A stretch of 64,000 bases of DNA from Artemia franciscana (taxonomy: Eukaryota > Arthropoda > Branchiopoda > Anostraca > Artemiidae). A program made the position numbers and the translations under genes. Below the pieces are notes generated by a model, which saw only the letters and a list, made by a program, of their open reading frames with translations, was not told where the DNA came from and did not search any database. The stretch covers positions 12,562,393 to 12,626,392 of the forward strand of contig NC_088871.1 of NCBI RefSeq assembly GCF_032884065.1, read 5' to 3'. Positions 1 through 10,685 of this stretch are shown here, piece by piece (position 1 is the first letter of the stretch; every line of letters begins with the position of its first letter).

Positions 1-1028
1 ATTGCTAGTTACAAACTTCGACCATTGTTTACAGATAGTAATGGTTATTGTGAAGTGTATAGACGTTTTCAGGGAGACTTTTTTGCGTTAGGTGAGGAGC
101 GGGGGTTATGTAGGAGGATCTTTCCATGGAGGAATTTTTCATAAGGGAGGAGAATTTCCATGAAGGGGGCGCAGGATTTTCTAGCATTATTTAAAAAAAA
201 ACAATGATAAATTAAATAATTTTTTTCAACTGGAAGTAATGAGCAGCATTGAAACTTAAAACGAACATAAGATATTACGTATATAAGAGGGTTCGTCTCC
301 TCCACAATACCTTGCTATTTACGCTAAAGTATTTTTAGTAATTTTAAATATTTATTCCACGGCCTTTGTGATTCAGGGGTCGTTCTTAAAGATTTGTGAC
401 AAAATTCAAGCTCTAGTGTAAAGACCGAGGTATTGACGAGGGGGCGAACCCCCTCATATACGGAATAAAAATACACAAATATAAAAATTTGTTACGTAAG
501 TTAGTTCGTAAGGTACGTTTCTTTATTACTAACAAAAACGTTCTTAAAAAAAGAAAAAATAAAAAATCTAGTTGCATTTTTAAGTAACCAAAAATTGGAG
601 GGCAACTAGCCCTCCTCTAGACCCCCTTTTTTATCAGAACTATGAGAAAGCCATTTAGCAAAAAAAATAACATGCAAATTTTGTTTTATTTATTCATATG
701 CGGTGAGCCAAAATCAAAACATGCATTAATTCAAAAACGTTCAGAAATTAAATAAAACTACAAGTTTTTTTTTAACTGCAAGTAAGGAGCGGCATTTAAA
801 ACGAACCGAAATTATTCCGTATATGAAAGGGGCCGTCCCCTCCTCAACGCCTCGCTCTTTACGCTTTTCTTCATTGTTTTAAAAAGTAGAGTTGTGACAA
901 AGAGTCAAACTTTAGCGTAAAGAGTGGGGTGTTGAGGAGGGGACAACCCCTTTCATACACGGAATAATTTCTGTTCGTTTTAAGTTTTAATGTCGCTCCT
1001 TACTTTCAGTTAAAAACTTGTTTTTTTA
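1..1028 (+). repeat. composite fold-back repeat, 5'-truncated by the window edge
   Basis: This is the right-hand part of the composite non-coding family that is nearly complete at 37984-39726. It enters in the middle of the unit and ends with the fold-back terminus: left arm about 761-873 and right arm about 912-1022, separated by a short spacer. The arms carry the family words CTTTACGCTAAAG and AAACGAACAGAAATTA in both orientations. The arms here differ at several positions, so this copy is older than the one at 39.4 kb. No reading frame in it resembles a known protein. Confidence 0.8.
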
Positions 1029-1104
1029 TCTAATTACCAATCCAAGGTCAAGTCTGCTGCGCTACCCCATACTAGAGAGTCTTAGCCACCATGGTAACTA
1101 AAAA

Positions 1105-1177
1105 TGTTCTCGCCCGGGTTCGAACCGGGGACCTTGTGCGTGTGAAGCACACGTGATAACCACTACACTACGAGAAC
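1105..1177 (-). tRNA. tRNA-Val (anticodon CAC)
   Basis: On the minus strand the sequence folds as a complete 73-nt tRNA. The acceptor arms GTTCTCG and CGAGAAC pair over 7 bp, and the discriminator is A. The A box reads TAGTGTAGTGG and the B box GGTTCGAACCC. The anticodon stem TGTGC/GCACA pairs perfectly around the loop TTCACAC, which places CAC at positions 34-36 and so valine. A run of T (plus-strand A at 1100-1104) follows directly and would serve as a pol III terminator. No intron or mismatch is seen, so it is probably functional. It lies about 80 bp from the end of a fold-back repeat. Confidence 0.93.
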
Positions 1178-1319
1178 TTAGTTTATTTACTAAAGTTTTT
1201 GCTCTTTGACTTCGGCTTTTGATCCAGTATTTACCGTTACTAAAGAGGGACTTGAACTTCAATTCCCCTTCTCCTACAACAGCTATTAAAGAAGAGTTTT
1301 ATAGCCGCTGTTTTGTAGT

Positions 1320-2060
1320 AACTTAGAAATATTGCTGGCAGGAGCAATGAATTTTTCAAGCGTGATTCGGAATGTAAGCGAACCGAATATTCGTCTACGC
1401 GACGATACTTTCCCAAGGCGAAATTCGATTTCTGTTTGAAACTAGCTTTAGACTCTATTTTTGATGGTCTAACTGCCTAAAGAACTATCAGAAATATACC
1501 GTCTTTAAAAAATTAGGGAGGTAAGAAATGAATTTACTTATAATTAAATCGTTGTTGGCAGGGAAAACAGGCTTTTCAAATGGATTCGGAAATTGAAGCG
1601 AAACGGGTATCCGCCTGCATAATGACATCTTCCACATAGGATGACGTAAAATCAGGCTCCCGGGTCAAATTCTATTCTTGTTAGAACTAAACAATTAGCA
1701 TGGAAATTTCATCTTCAAAAAAAAGGAAAATTCAGAAAACTGGAGAAATCGTCAACAAACTAATTCATGTATTCTGAGGGACAAGGAAATGTATTAATGC
1801 ACAATATTGCTGGTAGAAGATTCCCCTTTGTGACCACATCACTTCCGTAGAATGAAGTAAAATGTAACTTCCGATCGGAATTCTATTCCTGATAGAACCT
1901 GACAGGACTCTTATGCCATAGGCTAACTAAACATTTACAATGAAAATGTCGTCTTGTTAAAATAATAGGAACCTGAACGATTGTCTTAGAGCCTGAAATC
2001 CTAGTGCCAGAGGCACCAGTTTCTGTGATAATTAAAAGTGTGACACATGCAATTTTTGTA
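1320..2060. repeat. degenerate tandem repeat, about 220-255 bp period
   Basis: Three diverged copies start near 1329, 1550 and 1803 with ATTGCTGGCAGG-like words. In the last two, the start is followed by CTATTC..GATAGAAC-like and AATTTCATCTT / AATGTCGTCTT-like words in the same order. The copies are too diverged to be a recent array. No coding potential was recognised. Confidence 0.4.
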
Positions 2061-3339
2061 ATTTTCACTTGGGTAAAAAAAAAGGAATAAAAATAGTCGG
2101 TTGTAGTTGCTCTGAAGGATGAAGCTAATGGAGATAAAGGAAATATTTTCTAAACCAACTTGTTATTCTCTTTTCAGTGTTATACATTAAGTTCAAGTAT
2201 TCTGAGCGATTTCAAAATTATTCCATTGTATGGCGTATGTCTCCTTTTTTCTTGACATAAAAAGGAGACACATGCCAGATCCCCATGTTACACCTCCAAA
2301 AGATAATTCTCTTCGTTCATTCTGAATTGCAACAAGACCTGATAAATAAGAGACATTCACCACTTAGAGGCGTAAGTCTCTTTACCGTCGTAACCGTACG
2401 AACAGGACAATTCTGACTGCAGCATTGATTCCTCAGGCTGAGTTTATCCATGACACATACATAACTCATTTTTGACCAAAATGGCATATGTCGCATTTTT
2501 AATTATAACCACCGAGTTATCCTCGGGCCAATGCAAAAGGCCCTGGGAGCATGAAAAGTGAACTGGTTTTTGCTGAATTAATTAAACTTTTGTTTAACTC
2601 AACTGAAAAATAAAAGACTATGGGATATTTCTGACTCTTCATAGTTGCGTTTTTGATCACCAGACGAGGCATTGAAAATATGAATACCTATGACCTGTTG
2701 TTTGAATAAAAAAAAGTCTAAATTCGAAAAATATTTGTGAATTAAAATCACCATTTAAGACTAACTGCAAAAGAGGAAAAATCTGGCAAAATTTTTTAGA
2801 AAATTAGAAGCCTCACCTTATCTTGAAAATTGAGCACAGTAAAAGAATCAGCTTGCAATGGCTAGATTAACGTGACCAGTTTTATGATTATCTGTTAGGA
2901 ATATTCTCTTGGGTCGGGGCATTTCTTGTTTAAATAGTCCATTTGGTTGTGTTATTGATTATCTCGTTATTGGTTTTGACATTAATGTCTTATCTCCTTT
3001 CATTTGGCCTAAGCCTGAATAGAGGTGCTGTGAGGCAAGAGCTCCCTTCTTATTGCACAAAAATGTTTTCTTTTTAAAGTAAATTGAGATTATGAGAGCG
3101 GAAAGTAAAATAGGCAAGAGGAAGGAAAGATTAACGTGCTTAGAAGATGGCTGAATAGACTGATCTATACATGTTGGAATTTAAAAAAAAAATTGACTTT
3201 TCAATCTCTTTCTTCTTGGCTTTGGTTTTGAAAATACAATTTATGTCATTGCTGTAAAATTTTAAGCCATATAAAGGACATAGCGGCATTTTAGGTGCCT
3301 TGATTTAATAAGTATTTTTGTCTTGATGCACATGTTACT
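2061..3339. other. non-coding stretch, nothing recognised
   Basis: AT-rich sequence with no long reading frame, no RNA gene and no repeat that I can assign. Confidence 0.5.
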
Positions 3340-3690
3340 GGCCCTAGGAAGATAATTCGTTTGGTTGCATTTTATAGAGGTCCTTCTTTAAATGATGAGC
3401 TTTAGTGTTTTCGTGATTTGTTTAAAAAAGATGTCCAGTCCCAGTAGTTGGTGATTTGAATGCAAAAAGATAGACTGGCAAAATCTTTGCACGGAAGCTT
3501 CTGAGGAATAATAGGGAGCAAAGTTTTCTATCTGCTGTTGATGAAAATCTTGTAATTTCAGCATGTGATTAAGCCAACATTGTTTAAGACTCTTTAAACA
3601 AAAGACCTAGTTTTAACCAAGTCGAGTGATTTTGTATCAAATTCTGAATTTTGCCCGTATAACGCTCCCAATATCTTTGAAGATTCTTTA
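3340..3690 (+). pseudogene. LINE endonuclease relic
   Basis: Reading across frameshifts on the plus strand gives the order expected for the apurinic-type endonuclease of CR1/Jockey-like non-LTR retrotransposons. First comes VAFYRGPSLNDEL (about 3362-3403), then VVGDLNAKR followed by DWQNL (about 3437-3490), then DLVLTKSSDFVS (about 3608-3645). In the family these match the Y-R-P-P-S-S segment, the GDFN motif and the LDLVLT motif before the catalytic SDH. Several stops and frame changes separate the parts. No reverse transcriptase follows; the next downstream feature is an (AG)n tract and an oppositely oriented LINE. Confidence 0.6.
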
Positions 3691-3955
3691 GGACACAGCC
3701 AAATCGGAATCTATAAATACGAAGGACATCAAAATAAATAAAAAATATTTCTTCCCCCTGGACAGAACTTGTGTCTATTCATTCCTGAAAGCAGCAATTT
3801 TTAATTGATAGTATTTACAGATAATATTCACTGATATATTTGGTTGTTTCAAATTTATGAAGCTATTAACGTAACGTCACACTTTCGTTAGTGTTCCTTT
3901 GTTGAACTATGAAAATAAATTAGAAAAATTGCTTAGTTAGATTTGGCAATACTTT

Positions 3956-3957
<2 letters not shown>

Positions 3958-4029
<72 letters not shown>
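3958..4029. repeat. (AG)n microsatellite
   Basis: About 36 perfect AG dinucleotides. On the minus strand it is (CT)n, lying about 80 bp past the stop codon of the LINE at 4.1-6.5 kb, so it may be the microsatellite tail or 3' target of that element. Confidence 0.97.
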
Positions 4030-4031
<2 letters not shown>

Positions 4032-4109
4032 GGTATATTTAAAAACTATCGTAGCATAGCTAAATTCAGTTTTTTCACAAAAATCATACATTTAAACAAA
4101 AATCACACA

Positions 4110-5801
4110 CTACAACTCAGCATTAAAAACTGATGTGAAGAAAGGCACAAATGAGTTGGCGTATCGATTGGTTCGTACTTTAGGGGGTACAAGTTTATTT
4201 TGTAACCGAGTTCGGCTATTGGGAGGGGCTGGTTCGAGTAGTAGTGATCGGTGGCTCTTATTGGCTAGGATGAATTTTCCAAATTGGTGAATAAGGTGTT
4301 CAAGCCGGACTTTAAGTGGAGATAAATTTAATTTAGCGAGGGCTTGATCATAGGGTATGCCACGGTCTCGGAGTATAATCCTTGTTGCTCTTTTCTGGAC
4401 GCACTCTATGTCGCGTAATAGGTACGCTGGGTGGATAGCAGATGGACCCCACACCGGGCACGCGTACTCGAGCAACGGGCGAACATAACACGTGTAGGCA
4501 TGGAGAAGACTTTCAGTATCACACCCAAAACGCCTCATTTTGGTAAGTGTCTGAAGGCTTGCATTAGCCTTGTGGACGGTTAAATTAATATGGGCACTGA
4601 AACTACAGTCACTAGTGAAAGTTGCTCCTAAGATTTTTATTTCGTTCACAATCGGGAAAGGGACTAGAGGCATATCTATATTCCGCTTCAGAGGCTTGCA
4701 ACGAATTATCTTCGACTTGGCTACGTTAATGGTAAGATCATGACTTGAGCATTCGGTCTTTAGCTGATCAAATAACTGGTCTGAAAACTGCTTTGTTATG
4801 ATAGTGTTTTCGACCAGGTAAGCGAGCACTATGGACAGATCATCTACAAACTTGTAACGGTCGTCGTGATGGTTAAGCAGGGAATTAATTACAGCCAGGA
4901 AAATTATTCCAGCTAATTTTGTGCCTTGTGGGGCCCCGCAAGAAGTATCTGACCATGATGAATCCGAATCGTTTTCGTGGAGTGCAAAGACTTTTTGTTT
5001 TTGGCCAGTTAAGAAGTCAAGTACAAGGCCAAGGGTGCGTCGTTCGGCCCCCATTTCCTGGAGATTCATGCCTGCAGTCCGGTGGCGGATTAGGTCAAAG
5101 GCCTTTCGGAAATCCACCGCGCAAATGTCGACGAAACAGCTACCCTTTTCAAGCCATTGGAGGACGCAGTCAAACATCCGTACTAGGTAGATTTTAGTAC
5201 TACACTTGGGGAGTCCACCGTACTGGAATTTATCAATATGCCCATGAATTTGTTTCAGAAGAAACTTGAGTATAAAGGCCTCAGTTACTTTTGCCAAACA
5301 AGGTGTAAGTGAGATCGGGCGGAGATCGTCGCATGCACTAGGGGCGTGCTTTTTTGGAATAATTCTAATATAGGCCCTTTTCCACTGTGACGGGAAAAAG
5401 CCAGAAGCAAAACACTCGTTAATGAGGCTGGGCAGTGGTAATGCTATGAAGGCTGTATATTCACGTAGCAGTTTGGCAGGTAATTCACCAGGGTATGAAG
5501 ATGTATTCGGTTTGATCTTCCGTAATTCCGTGTAAACATCAAACTCACTGACTATTATGTTGTTCTCAGGCTCACATTTTTCAAGTATGGTGGACTTTTC
5601 ATGAGCCGTAATAGTTGGATAGGTATTACAGATCTTGGTAAAGAATTCACTCACTTCTTCTGCACTGATTAAGGACCCACCATCATTGCTGATCATTACA
5701 CTGCTGTCAAAAGCTTGGCCGGCCACTTTTTTCACAGCGTTGTGCCACGTTTGGGGTCTGAAGTAAGTAATTGGGAGTGCATGGTTTAACGACCATACCG
5801 A
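4110..5801 (-). CDS. LINE reverse transcriptase ORF
   Basis: An uninterrupted frame of over 540 codons encodes a non-LTR reverse transcriptase. Numbered from the GTG-coded residue at 5735, the palm motif VDFRKAFD is at about residues 207-214, GAPQGTKLAGIIFL at about 267-280, and the catalytic box reads FVDD at about 296-299. FVDD keeps both aspartates but has Phe-Val in place of the usual Tyr-Ala. The C-terminal part matches the CR1/Jockey group thumb region, including YVRPLLEYACPVWGPS and a following QKRATRIIL. No ATG is apparent for this frame, which runs open upstream to about 5801, where it should join the endonuclease through a one-base frame change. In life it would prime reverse transcription at a nicked target site. 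Activity cannot be judged because the element lacks its 5' end. Confidence 0.85.
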   Translation of the reverse strand, partial: SVWSLNHALPITYFRPQTWHNAVKKVAGQAFDSSVMISNDGGSLISAEEVSEFFTKICNTYPTITAHEKSTILEKCEPENNIIVSEFDVYTELRKIKPNTSSYPGELPAKLLREYTAFIALPLPSLINECFASGFFPSQWKRAYIRIIPKKHAPSACDDLRPISLTPCLAKVTEAFILKFLLKQIHGHIDKFQYGGLPKCSTKIYLVRMFDCVLQWLEKGSCFVDICAVDFRKAFDLIRHRTAGMNLQEMGAERRTLGLVLDFLTGQKQKVFALHENDSDSSWSDTSCGAPQGTKLAGIIFLAVINSLLNHHDDRYKFVDDLSIVLAYLVENTIITKQFSDQLFDQLKTECSSHDLTINVAKSKIIRCKPLKRNIDMPLVPFPIVNEIKILGATFTSDCSFSAHINLTVHKANASLQTLTKMRRFGCDTESLLHAYTCYVRPLLEYACPVWGPSAIHPAYLLRDIECVQKRATRIILRDRGIPYDQALAKLNLSPLKVRLEHLIHQFGKFILANKSHRSLLLEPAPPNSRTRLQNKLVPPKVRTNRYANSFVPFFTSVFNAEL

Positions 5802-6481
5802 GCTTTGGCTTTCTTTACCAAAGAGACTATTTGATTTCGCAATTTCTTGCCGTTGATTATATCACCACGGGAGTAGAGGCGAGACCTCTCTTTTATTAGT
5901 GATTTAATAGCTGGAGATATCCACAGTTTGTCGTATTCACTAACAACAAATGATTTTGTTGTAAAGATCTTTAGGTATTGACTGTATAACGTGGCATTGA
6001 AATCGAATACCTTAGTTTCCAAGAGCCCGGTATTGTACACTTCGGGGAAGTCATATGTGCCAATCCATCGACCATATTCACAGATGGCCGACTCCGTACA
6101 AGGACGAACAGTGACACGGGATAGTTTGGGCTTTGGTAAAGACTCTCTTGCTTTCCAAAAAATTGCGTTGTGGTCTGACATGCCAACGGGACCAAGAAAA
6201 AAGGGAGGGGAGTAAAAATCATCACAATTTGTGAGTATAAGGTCCAATATGCCCCCCAAAGAGTGGGTGGGTATGTGTACTATTTGTTTTAAAGACAAAC
6301 AAGATGATAACCAACTCTTCTTGGTTTGGTTAAAGTCTCCTCTCTTGGATATTCCGACATTAACAATCTTTTGATTGGCAAAGACATTTAAAGATTGAAA
6401 GGAACACCACACCCTTTGAAGCTGTTTGCTGTCATACGTTTTAACTTGCTTTTTGCTAATTTTTACACACTTTTCTTTTTC
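5786..6481 (-). pseudogene. LINE endonuclease, C-terminal part
   Basis: The open frame carries a GDFN motif, then LDLILTN, then MSDHNAI. These are the catalytic and structural motifs of the EEP-type endonuclease in the C-terminal two thirds of the domain. After it comes the basic linker (IKSLIKERSRLYSRG) found before the reverse transcriptase. The frame stops at 5786-5788, while the reverse transcriptase continues in another frame, so a one-base indel has broken the polyprotein. The start of the domain, with the first catalytic Asn and Glu, is absent. Confidence 0.8.
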
Positions 6482-6484
6482 TTA

Positions 6485-7492
6485 ATTTGGCATCTGTTCC
6501 TATAAAAAAAACTGCATATAGAGATCTATTTTGTCCCTATTTTTTTTCAAAAGAAATTTATGGTTGTGAAAGTTTCAACTTAATTAATTCAAGCCATGAG
6601 GTCTTATTCCGACTGTCTTTAGTATGTAAAGCGGGATCGAAGAAGATATTTTGGTATGAAGGGGCTTAACGCTCTGAAGAATTTGCAGCTATAGGCTTTT
6701 CCGTACAGTTTTAATCGCATGCTTCTGGTTATTTTTTTTGACAACCATGAACATCGCAAGTTACTTTTCATGGAAGGCAGGGCTGATTTTTCAAGTAGGC
6801 CTTTGACAGAAGTTTCCCTAGAGCAAGATATTTGTTACTCTGTGTAGCAGCCATCTACTAACATTAAATATGGACATCTTATCGAACGCTGTAAAATAAA
6901 TCAAAACAAGTATGTATAATGAAGATTACTGTCAGGAATATTCACCGATAGCTTTCCCCTGTAAAAAAAAAACAACTACGCTTTCATATTTATATACTTT
7001 ATGTAATACGATCACAAAGTTAAATCATTGCTTAAAAATTCTCTGCATTTGTGATGAAGAAAAAGGTTAATCTTTGTATGAATATTTTGAGCTGTTGATG
7101 CTTTAAATGTTTGTTAGTGTTTTGGCTGACTGTTTGCCAAGCAGAAAACAAAACTATGGTTTGTAATCTGCCTTCTTTGCTACAGCTTGGTTTGTCAACC
7201 TATCTCAAGAAAAAAACTTAAGAAAACCCTACCTCGAGATAAAAAAAAATACCGACGCAATTGCACAAGGACGTTGCCTCCGTAGTGGACCTTGCTTAGT
7301 TGCCTCCGTAGTGCATCACGCTTGGACCTTGCGGTTGAGGTGCCCTCAAATATTTGAAAATCATAATTTTTGGAAGAAACAGCATATTGCTGCTCCATTT
7401 TTCGAATGGAGAACTGGTTGACCTATATAGCGACTGGACTGAATCATTTTATGTGATTTGTTTTATATAGTAAGTAAACTAAGTATCTTTGG
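6485..7492. other. non-coding stretch, nothing recognised
   Basis: AT-rich sequence upstream of the truncated LINE. I see no endonuclease N-terminus in it, nor any RNA gene or clear repeat. Confidence 0.45.
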
Positions 7493-8062
7493 TAAAATTC
7501 AAGTTAGGGACTTCTTGCTATCTTGAAATGTAGTTGATTTCAGTAAACGAAACTTACAGTGATGAGTTCTAGGGAATTAAAGTGAGTCCTTTGAATCAAA
7601 ATGGAATAGTTGCGGGCATCAAGTCATGGCTAATTGTAGAAAAAACCAGAAAAGGTCTAAAATATGTGTCTATCTGGGTAGGTATTGCTTAGCTACTATG
7701 TCTACCCTTTTCTGATTTCAATAGAATAAAACATTTCATACATGGTTTGTCTATAGCCTACCTATCTGATTTCTGACAAAAAAAACTTTTGCTTATATCA
7801 AACCTTGTAAATTGGAATTAAGCAAAATTATGATATTCAAAATGCTTTTTTGGTAGCCTACCTCATTTGAGCAGAAGATCTATTTTGCAATGTTTTTCAC
7901 TTTGTTATGCACAGATTGTAAATGATCATCACAGGTCAAGGAGTAGAGGTAGATGCTTCAAAATATCTTCCCAGGAGATCTCTTAAGGCCCATGATACAT
8001 TCCTGAGAGTTTAATTCACCTAATTTGACTATAGGCATAGCCTAGTAAAGAATTTTACCAAG
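7493..8062. mobile_element. MITE-like element with long inverted repeats (copy A)
   Basis: The ends read GGTAAAATTC... and ...GAATTTTACC. The left arm (GACTTCTTGCTATCTTGAAA and following) and the right arm (a CTTCAAAATATCTTCCCAGG region, then ATTCCTGAGAG) are diverged inverted copies. They match the arms of copy B at 8436-9068. There is no transposase frame inside. Confidence 0.55.
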
Positions 8063-8257
8063 GTTAAGAAGTTTACCAAGGTTAAAATAGGGTAAATACT
8101 GAGCAGTCCACATTTCTGACCTACAAATAAAGTGAATGTATCAATTAATGCTTTTTTTATGCTATTTCTGAATGTAGGCTAGTAGCCTAACCACTTTTGG
8201 ACACAAATTCAGTTTTAACCTAACCTTACCCAAATATATATTCCCCATTATATTAGG

Positions 8258-8437
8258 GGGTTTTCTGCCATTCAAGCAAAAAACTGCTTGCTAACAATTT
8301 TTGAAACACTAGTGTTTCTTCCATCCAATTAAAAACTGTTTGCTAAAATAGTTAGAGGCTAACAAATGTGTTTTTGCTGTTCAAAAACTACCTGTTAGCT
8401 AAAATGTTAACAAACAGTTGAATTGCAGAAAAATTCC
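8258..8437. mobile_element. small MITE-like element
   Basis: About 180 bp bounded by imperfect inverted repeats of roughly 37-40 bp. The left end begins GGGTTTTCTGCCATTCAA and the right end, inverted, reads GGAATTTTTCTGCAATTCAA. It is non-coding and abuts the left end of the element at 8436. Confidence 0.45.
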
Positions 8438-9068
8438 TGGTAAAATTCTAGTTAATTGACTTCTTGCTATCTCAGAAAGGGTTTAAGTTAGGAAAATGAA
8501 ACTTTCAGGAATAAATCTACAGACTAAAGTATGTCCTGGGAAGGTATTTTGAAGCAACTACCTCCACTCTTTCTCCCTCTAGAGGACCCTGACCTTTGAT
8601 GACCTTTAAAATATGTGTGTTATAAAAGTGAAATGGTTGCAAAATAGATCTTCTGCTTAATTGAAGTACAACAAAATTGTTTTCAGCTTCATAACTTTGC
8701 TCAATTCCATTTTATAAGGTTTTAAAGATATGCAAATACATTTCTTAAATTCTGAAAAAAAAACATTGATATGGCTCAAAATTCTATTGAAATAACAGGA
8801 ACTGCATTTTCAGAACTAAAGGTAACTAAAATTAAACTGGTAACTAAAAATTAAGGTAAAATATTGTTTTGTCAAAATTTCAATAGGTATAGACCTGTCA
8901 TTTAGGCAAATTTCAGGGCCCTCTAGAGGGAGAAGGAGTGAAGGTGAGTACTTTAAAATACCTTCCTGGGACATACTTTAGCCTGTAGACTTATCTCTGA
9001 AAGTTTCATTTTCCTAACCTAAACCCTTTCCAAGATAGCAAGAAGTCAATTGACTAGAATTTTACCAA
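8436..9068. mobile_element. MITE-like element with about 165-bp inverted repeats (copy B)
   Basis: The left arm 8436-8605 and right arm 8905-9068 are inverted copies. The outer words are GGTAAAATTCTAGTTAATTG and CAATTGACTAGAATTTTACC; inner words include GACTTCTTGCTATCT, ATGAAACTTTCAG, AAAGTATGTCC and CCCTCTAGAGG. The spacer is about 300 bp with no coding frame. It is shorter but better preserved than copy A. The terminal word GGTAAAATT is shared with copy A. Confidence 0.75.
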
Positions 9069-10379
9069 ATTCCTATATTTCCCATTGTTTTTTTTATTCT
9101 CGATTTTGTTGCTGGTGATTATATTTACAGGTTAACCAATTTTAACAAGTTTCTCGAACAGAGGTATATAGACCATGTCTAAAATAAGTAAAAAAGCTAT
9201 TATCTTTAATGGTCTATAAAAAGCTTAAAACTGAATTTGTTCTAAAAGTGATTTTTACTATTTGGAAAGAGCATAAAAAAAGGGATTGAGTTGTATGTTC
9301 ACTTTATGTGGAGGTCAGAAATATGGACTGTGCAATATTAGCCATGAATAGTAGTCCTCCAGAAAGAGACATGCTAGAGCAACAAGAGAGACATTGCTAT
9401 TAGATTGTTAATTTCTGCTCTTTTTCATGGTTTTGTCTACCAGCCCACTCCCTCCTCTTAATGGCCTTAGGCTATAAACAAATATAAAATAAAAGTTGTA
9501 CCATTAGACTCCTTATTTTATGCTCTATATTAACATAGGCTAATGGTTGTTACTCAGGCAATACACCCCTCTCCCTGGTGAACATGTATATATTCTTAGT
9601 AATGTAGAGAGGGGGGAGGGGTGACAGAAACACTAGTGTTTAAAAAATAGGCCTTTCTTGAATAGGCCTATAAATGTTTCTTGGCTAGTTGGTTAAGGTG
9701 TAGGCTACTAGGTAACAGTCTGGGTAAATGCATACCAGATTCCATTACAAATGTACTGTGCAAACAATGAACAAGCAGCAAGAAGAAGAGAGGTATGCTA
9801 TTGAAAACTAGTGCATTATTTTTTCCCTCTTTTTCTCATCTATAGTTGGTCTAAATAAAGCCAGTCTGAGAATAAAAAATAGTAATTGTATTAAGAAGGG
9901 CAGTGAGCAGTATATTTAAAATCAGTATTAATCAGGTAGTATAATCATCTATTAGCTAATAGAATTGTGTAAAAATCAATAAACTTAACTCAGATTCTCC
10001 ATTCAGTCCCCATTCTAACTATGATAGTTGCTGCTATCACAGTGTTGTCCAAGTCCCTAATAGGACCAGATATAACCCTTGATATACAGACACTTACTGA
10101 TTTGCTTGTCTTTTTCTCAAATTTGCTTTATTTGGCATTATAAACAAACTTGAGGAGAAATAAACACAAAATATAGTGGTGAAAACAGTAAAAAGAGTAA
10201 ACTTTTTAAAATTATCATGGGCTATATTTGCCTCCATTGAAGCAGGGGGGGGGGGCTGTGATGCAGTAATTATTATATTCAGAAAGAGCATTGAATAGAG
10301 AACCTGATTGTATTTTTCCTTTTTCCTATTTGATTTTGTTCTATCATTAATCATAACTGGCTAATTAATAAGTTAAGTT
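9069..10379. other. non-coding stretch, nothing recognised
   Basis: No gene, RNA or clear element seen. It includes a G9 run near 10246 and ordinary AT-rich sequence. Confidence 0.45.
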
Positions 10380-10540
10380 TGGATGAATGAAACTTTCAGG
10401 AATAGACATATAGCCAAAATTAGGGGGTACTCTTGATGCAAGGCTGGGTAAAACTCTAGATAGGGAAATTTTGTCATTTTGGAAAGAGGGAATAAAACTT
10501 TCAGGAATGGATCCAGGATCTAAATTATTTACCTTAAATT
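10380..10540. repeat. fragment of the GGTAAAATT MITE family
   Basis: It contains the family word ATGAAACTTTCAGGAATAGA twice in related form (10387 and 10495) and ends with AAATTATTTACC. Similar fragments lie at about 11490-11640 and 12370-12690; the latter ends TCTAGAATTTTACCTT. The two LINE relics at 10.7-12.2 kb therefore lie among members of this family. Confidence 0.4.
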
Positions 10541-10685
10541 GCAGTTTGGAGCAATCTAAGGATTTTTCCTTGTAGAAACTTCTGAGTTGACAATACATGA
10601 CATATAGTTGAATATGTACACTTGACTAGTGGTTTGATGTTGCTGGTTTGAGTGCCTCCTAGTTATACTTCCATTATTTTGTTGA

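Larger units (their letters stand above)
4030..6484 (-). mobile_element. non-LTR retrotransposon (CR1/Jockey-like), 5'-truncated
   Basis: The element is read on the minus strand: the C-terminal part of an AP-type endonuclease (6481-5786), then a reverse transcriptase ORF (about 5801-4110), a short 3' region and the (CT)n tract. The N-terminal half of the endonuclease is missing, and an in-frame stop lies at 6482-6484. This 5' truncation is usual for LINEs that copied incompletely. One frame change near 5790-5800 separates the two domains. The two long open frames suggest that this is among the younger LINE copies in the window. Confidence 0.85.

Noticed and set aside
4919-5197. Plus-strand frames of about 90 residues within the reverse transcriptase
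   Set aside because: They are antisense shadows of the LINE reverse transcriptase frame.
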